The translations under genes were made by a program, and so were the position numbers. This document shows, piece by piece, positions 61,242 through 64,000 of a stretch of DNA of 64,000 bases. How positions within the stretch are numbered: position 1 is the first letter of the stretch; every line of letters begins with the position of its first letter. The stretch comes from Burkholderiales bacterium JOSHI_001 (GTDB taxonomy: Bacteria; Pseudomonadota; Gammaproteobacteria; Burkholderiales; Burkholderiaceae_C): positions 4,630,096 through 4,694,095 of the forward strand of contig CM001438.1 of the NCBI GenBank assembly GCA_000244995.1, given 5' to 3'. Under the pieces are notes generated by a model. That model saw nothing but the letters and a program-made list of their open reading frames with translations, was not told the DNA's origin and searched no databases.

Positions 61242-62872
61242 CAACCCAGGACCTTGGTGGCCGTGGCGTCCAGCTTGGGCGGGTTCTCGAAAGTGTGGAA
61301 GGGCGCCGGCGACGGCACTTCCCATTCCAGGCCTTCGGCGCCATCCCAGGGCTTCTGCGGCGCCTTCTCGCCCTGGCCGCGCATGACCGGCACCACCACG
61401 AAGAGGAAGAAATACACCTGCATCAGGCCGAAGGCAAAGGCACCGACGGAGGCGATCATGTTGAAGTCGGCAAACTGCAGCGGGTAGTCGGCATAGCGGC
61501 GCGGCATGCCGGCCAGGCCCAGGAAGTGCATCGGGAAGAAGGTGACGTTGAAGGAGATCAGCGAACCCCAGAAGTGGATCTTGCCGCGCGTCTCGTTGTA
61601 CATCACGCCGCACCACTTGGGCGACCAGTAGTAGAAGCCGGCGAACAGCCCGTACAGCGAGCCCGCCACCAGCACGTAGTGGAAGTGCGCCACCACGTAG
61701 TAGGTGTCCTGCAGTTGCTGGTCCACCGGGGCCATCGACAAGATCAGGCCGGTGAAGCCGCCCATGGTGAACACGAACAGGAAGCCCACCGCGAACAGCA
61801 TCGGGGTCTCGAAGGTCATGGAGCCGCGCCACATCGTGGCCAGCCAGTTGAAGATCTTCACGCCCGTGGGAACAGCGATCAGCATGGTGGCGTACATGAA
61901 GAACAACTGCCCGGTCAGCGGCATGCCGGTGGTGTACATGTGGTGCGCCCACACGATGAACGACAGGATGGCGATGGACGCAGTGGCGTACACCATGGAG
62001 GTGTAGCCGAACAGGCGCTTGCGCGCGAAGGCCGGGATGATGGCGCTGACGATGCCGAATGCCGGCAGGATCATGATGTAGACCTCGGGGTGGCCGAAGA
62101 ACCAGAAGATGTGCTGGTACATCACCGGGTCGCCGCCGCCGGCGGGGTTGAAAAAGCTGGTGCCGAAGTGGCGGTCAGTCAGCGTCATGGTGATGGCGCC
62201 GGCCAGCACGGGCATCACGGCGATCAGCAGGTAGGCGGTGATCAGCCAGGTCCAGGCGAACAGCGGCATCTTCATCAGCGTCATGCCGGGGGCGCGCATG
62301 TTCAGGATGGTGACCACGATGTTGATGGAACCCATGATCGAGCTGGCGCCCATGATGTGCATCGCGAAGATGCCGGCGTCCATGCTGGGGCCCATCTGCA
62401 AAGTCAGCGGCGCGTACAGCGTCCAGCCCGCGGCCGGGGCGCCGCCAGGCATGAAGAAGCTGCCCACCAGCATCAGCGCCGCCGGAATCAGCAGCCAGAA
62501 GCTCAGGTTGTTCATGCGCGCGAAGGCCATGTCCGAAGCGCCGATCTGCAGCGGGATCATCCAGTTCGCGAAGCCCACGAACGCCGGCATGATGGCGCCG
62601 AACACCATGATCAGGCCGTGCATGGTGGTGAACTGGTTGAACAGTTCGGGGTTCACCAACTGCAGGCCGGGCTTGAACAGCTCGGCCCGGATGCCCAGCG
62701 CCAGCACGCCGCCCACCATCAGCATCGCGAAGCTGAACAGCAGGTACATCGTGCCGATGTCCTTGTGGTTGGTGGCATAGACCCAGCGCCGCCAACCATG
62801 CGGGGCGCCGTGGTCGTGCGCGTGGTCGTCGTGGTGGGCGTGATCACCGTGTTGGGGCAGGACTGCACTCAT
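61241..62872 (-). CDS. ctaD: Cytochrome c oxidase subunit I
   Basis: 543 aa, twelve helices. Haem and copper ligands: MHGLIMVFGA (low-spin haem His), WFFGHPEVYIMILPAFG (CuB His and cross-linked Tyr), WAHHMYTTG (two CuB His), VAHFHYVLVAG (high-spin and low-spin haem His). D- and K-channel features are those of A-type oxidases (YATASIAILSF before the HH pair). N-terminus is His/Asp-rich. Confidence 0.98.
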   Translation of the reverse strand: MSAVLPQHGDHAHHDDHAHDHGAPHGWRRWVYATNHKDIGTMYLLFSFAMLMVGGVLALGIRAELFKPGLQLVNPELFNQFTTMHGLIMVFGAIMPAFVGFANWMIPLQIGASDMAFARMNNLSFWLLIPAALMLVGSFFMPGGAPAAGWTLYAPLTLQMGPSMDAGIFAMHIMGASSIMGSINIVVTILNMRAPGMTLMKMPLFAWTWLITAYLLIAVMPVLAGAITMTLTDRHFGTSFFNPAGGGDPVMYQHIFWFFGHPEVYIMILPAFGIVSAIIPAFARKRLFGYTSMVYATASIAILSFIVWAHHMYTTGMPLTGQLFFMYATMLIAVPTGVKIFNWLATMWRGSMTFETPMLFAVGFLFVFTMGGFTGLILSMAPVDQQLQDTYYVVAHFHYVLVAGSLYGLFAGFYYWSPKWCGVMYNETRGKIHFWGSLISFNVTFFPMHFLGLAGMPRRYADYPLQFADFNMIASVGAFAFGLMQVYFFLFVVVPVMRGQGEKAPQKPWDGAEGLEWEVPSPAPFHTFENPPKLDATATKVLG

Positions 62873-62902
62873 GACTTTTCCTTCAAACCTTGATGCGGTG
62901 AA

Positions 62903-64000
62903 TCACTTGCGGGCGGCCAGCACGTCGGCCGGCTGCACCGCCTGGCCGGTCTTGTTGCCCCAGCTGTTCTTGGTGTAGGTGATGATGGCGGCCAGTTCGG
63001 TGTCCGACAGTTGCTTCCAGGCCGGCATGGCACCGTTGTTCTGGCCATTGAGCAGCACCGCGATCTGCTTGCCCTTGTCGGCGTCGGTCACCACCGGCGA
63101 GCCGTCCAGCGCCTTGATCGGACCACCGCCCTTGCCGTCGGGCTTGTGGCACACCGCGCAGTTTGCGGCGTAGGCCTTCTCGCCGCGCGCCAGCAGCGCA
63201 GGCAGCTCCCACACCTTGCTCGGGTCGTCGGCCTTGGCGGCCATCTTCTTCCTTTCGCCGTCCACCCACTTGGTGTAGTCCTCGGCGGACAGCACCTTCA
63301 CGTGGATGGGCATGTAGGCGTGTTCCTTGCCGCACAGTTCGGCGCACTGGCCGTAGAAGTCGCCCGTTTGTTCGGCCCGAAACCAGGCGTCGCGCACAAA
63401 TCCGGGAATGGCATCCTGCTTCACAGCGAAAGCCGGCACCATCCAGGCGTGGATCACGTCGGTGGCGGTGGTGATGATGCGCACCTTCTTGTTCACCGGC
63501 ACGACCAAGGGGTTGTCCACCTTCAGCAGGTAGTTGTCACCCTCCGGTTTGCCGGCGTCGGACATGGCCCGCTGGGTCGGGTCCAGGGTGGACAGAAAGC
63601 CGATGCCTTCGCCTTCACCCTTGAGGTAGTCATAGCCCCACTTCCACTGGTAGCCCGTGGCCTTGATGGTGAGTTCGGCGTTGCTGGTGTCCTTTTGAGC
63701 CACCACGGTCTTGGTGGCCGCGAAGCCCATGCCGGTGACGATGAGGAAGGGCACGATGGTCCAGGCAATTTCAACCGCCACGCTTTCGTGGAAGTTGGCC
63801 GACTTGGCGCCCAGCGACTTGCGGTGCTTCAGGATGGAATAGAACATCACCCCGAACACCGCGACGAAGATGACCAGGCACACCACCATCAACCAGTTGT
63901 GAAGCGACTGCACATCAGCGGCCACCCGGGTGACCGGCGGGTGCAGGTCCAACTGATTGACCGCCGGTCCACCGGGCAGGCTGTTGACTGCCAGCGCCGG
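62903..64000 (-). CDS. ctaC: Cytochrome c oxidase subunit II fused to cytochrome c (N-terminus off the window)
   Basis: 365 visible codons; the reading frame continues past 64000 (ALAVNSLPGGPAVNQLDL at the edge), so signal sequence and start lie outside. Two helices precede the CuA domain, whose ligands are in VIHAWMVPAF and FYGQCAELCGKEHAYMPIHV. A C-terminal class I cytochrome domain carries NCAVCHKPDGKGGG and NNGAMPAW. The fusion marks a caa3-type oxidase. Lies 30 bp upstream of ctaD. Confidence 0.96.
   Translation of the reverse strand, partial: PALAVNSLPGGPAVNQLDLHPPVTRVAADVQSLHNWLMVVCLVIFVAVFGVMFYSILKHRKSLGAKSANFHESVAVEIAWTIVPFLIVTGMGFAATKTVVAQKDTSNAELTIKATGYQWKWGYDYLKGEGEGIGFLSTLDPTQRAMSDAGKPEGDNYLLKVDNPLVVPVNKKVRIITTATDVIHAWMVPAFAVKQDAIPGFVRDAWFRAEQTGDFYGQCAELCGKEHAYMPIHVKVLSAEDYTKWVDGERKKMAAKADDPSKVWELPALLARGEKAYAANCAVCHKPDGKGGGPIKALDGSPVVTDADKGKQIAVLLNGQNNGAMPAWKQLSDTELAAIITYTKNSWGNKTGQAVQPADVLAARK

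Overview
The window is about 64 kb of very GC-rich, densely packed chromosomal DNA with short intergenic gaps and many ATGA start/stop overlaps. The gene content (ychF, rpoH with a RpoH box, a caa3-type cytochrome oxidase locus with Cox11/SURF1/CtaA/CtaB, CoxLS-type hydroxylases, NtrC-family regulation) points to an aerobic or facultative betaproteobacterium, probably Burkholderiales. No rRNA, tRNA, insertion sequence, phage gene or CRISPR array was found, and no gene-free stretch exceeds 300 bp.

Layout. 1-7897 is ordinary housekeeping: dsbC (cut by the left edge), a UbiH-type FAD hydroxylase, ychF, a MASE1/CHASE hybrid histidine kinase, a small unknown gene and a PPi-type phosphofructokinase. 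8044-27347 is a cytochrome locus: ten c-type cytochrome genes with about 41 CXXCH haem sites, four NHL beta-propeller lipoproteins, a PpiC/SurA-type prolyl isomerase, a large outer-membrane beta-barrel and two tandem paralogous helical periplasmic proteins. 27344-35751 carries cytochrome c maturation genes: a ResB/CcsA (System II-like) pair, a TPR protein, then ccmF, an unknown gene, ccmH, ccmI, an unknown polytopic membrane protein and a TlpA-like thioredoxin. The same run ends in a histidine kinase that lacks its phospho-acceptor His (35748) and an intact NtrC-type sigma-54 activator (37145). 38580-43092 (minus) holds CoxL/CoxS-like molybdenum hydroxylase subunits and an OmpA-type pair. 43311-46715 is a second small electron-transfer cluster (Sel1 protein, mono-haem cytochrome, two exported propeller proteins). 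46766-54841 holds a BarA-like hybrid kinase, small unknown genes, an ArsR/methyltransferase pair, a putatively exported FAH-family protein and rpoH behind a CIRCE operator. 54910-64000 (minus) is the aa3/caa3 oxidase structural and assembly locus, cut by the right edge inside ctaC.

How it works together. The most notable result is regulatory. Every transcription unit of the cytochrome and maturation region begins with a near-consensus sigma-54 promoter (GG-N10-GC; eight found), three of them preceded about 100-115 bp upstream by the palindrome TTCCCG-N4-CGGGAA, a plausible enhancer site for a bacterial enhancer-binding protein such as the one at 37145. With the tetra- and penta-haem cytochromes whose spare histidines exactly equal their haem number, the barrel and the dedicated maturation genes, this looks like a sigma-54-controlled extracellular electron-transfer (possibly cytochrome-filament) system in a betaproteobacterium. 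Function is inferred from sequence only.
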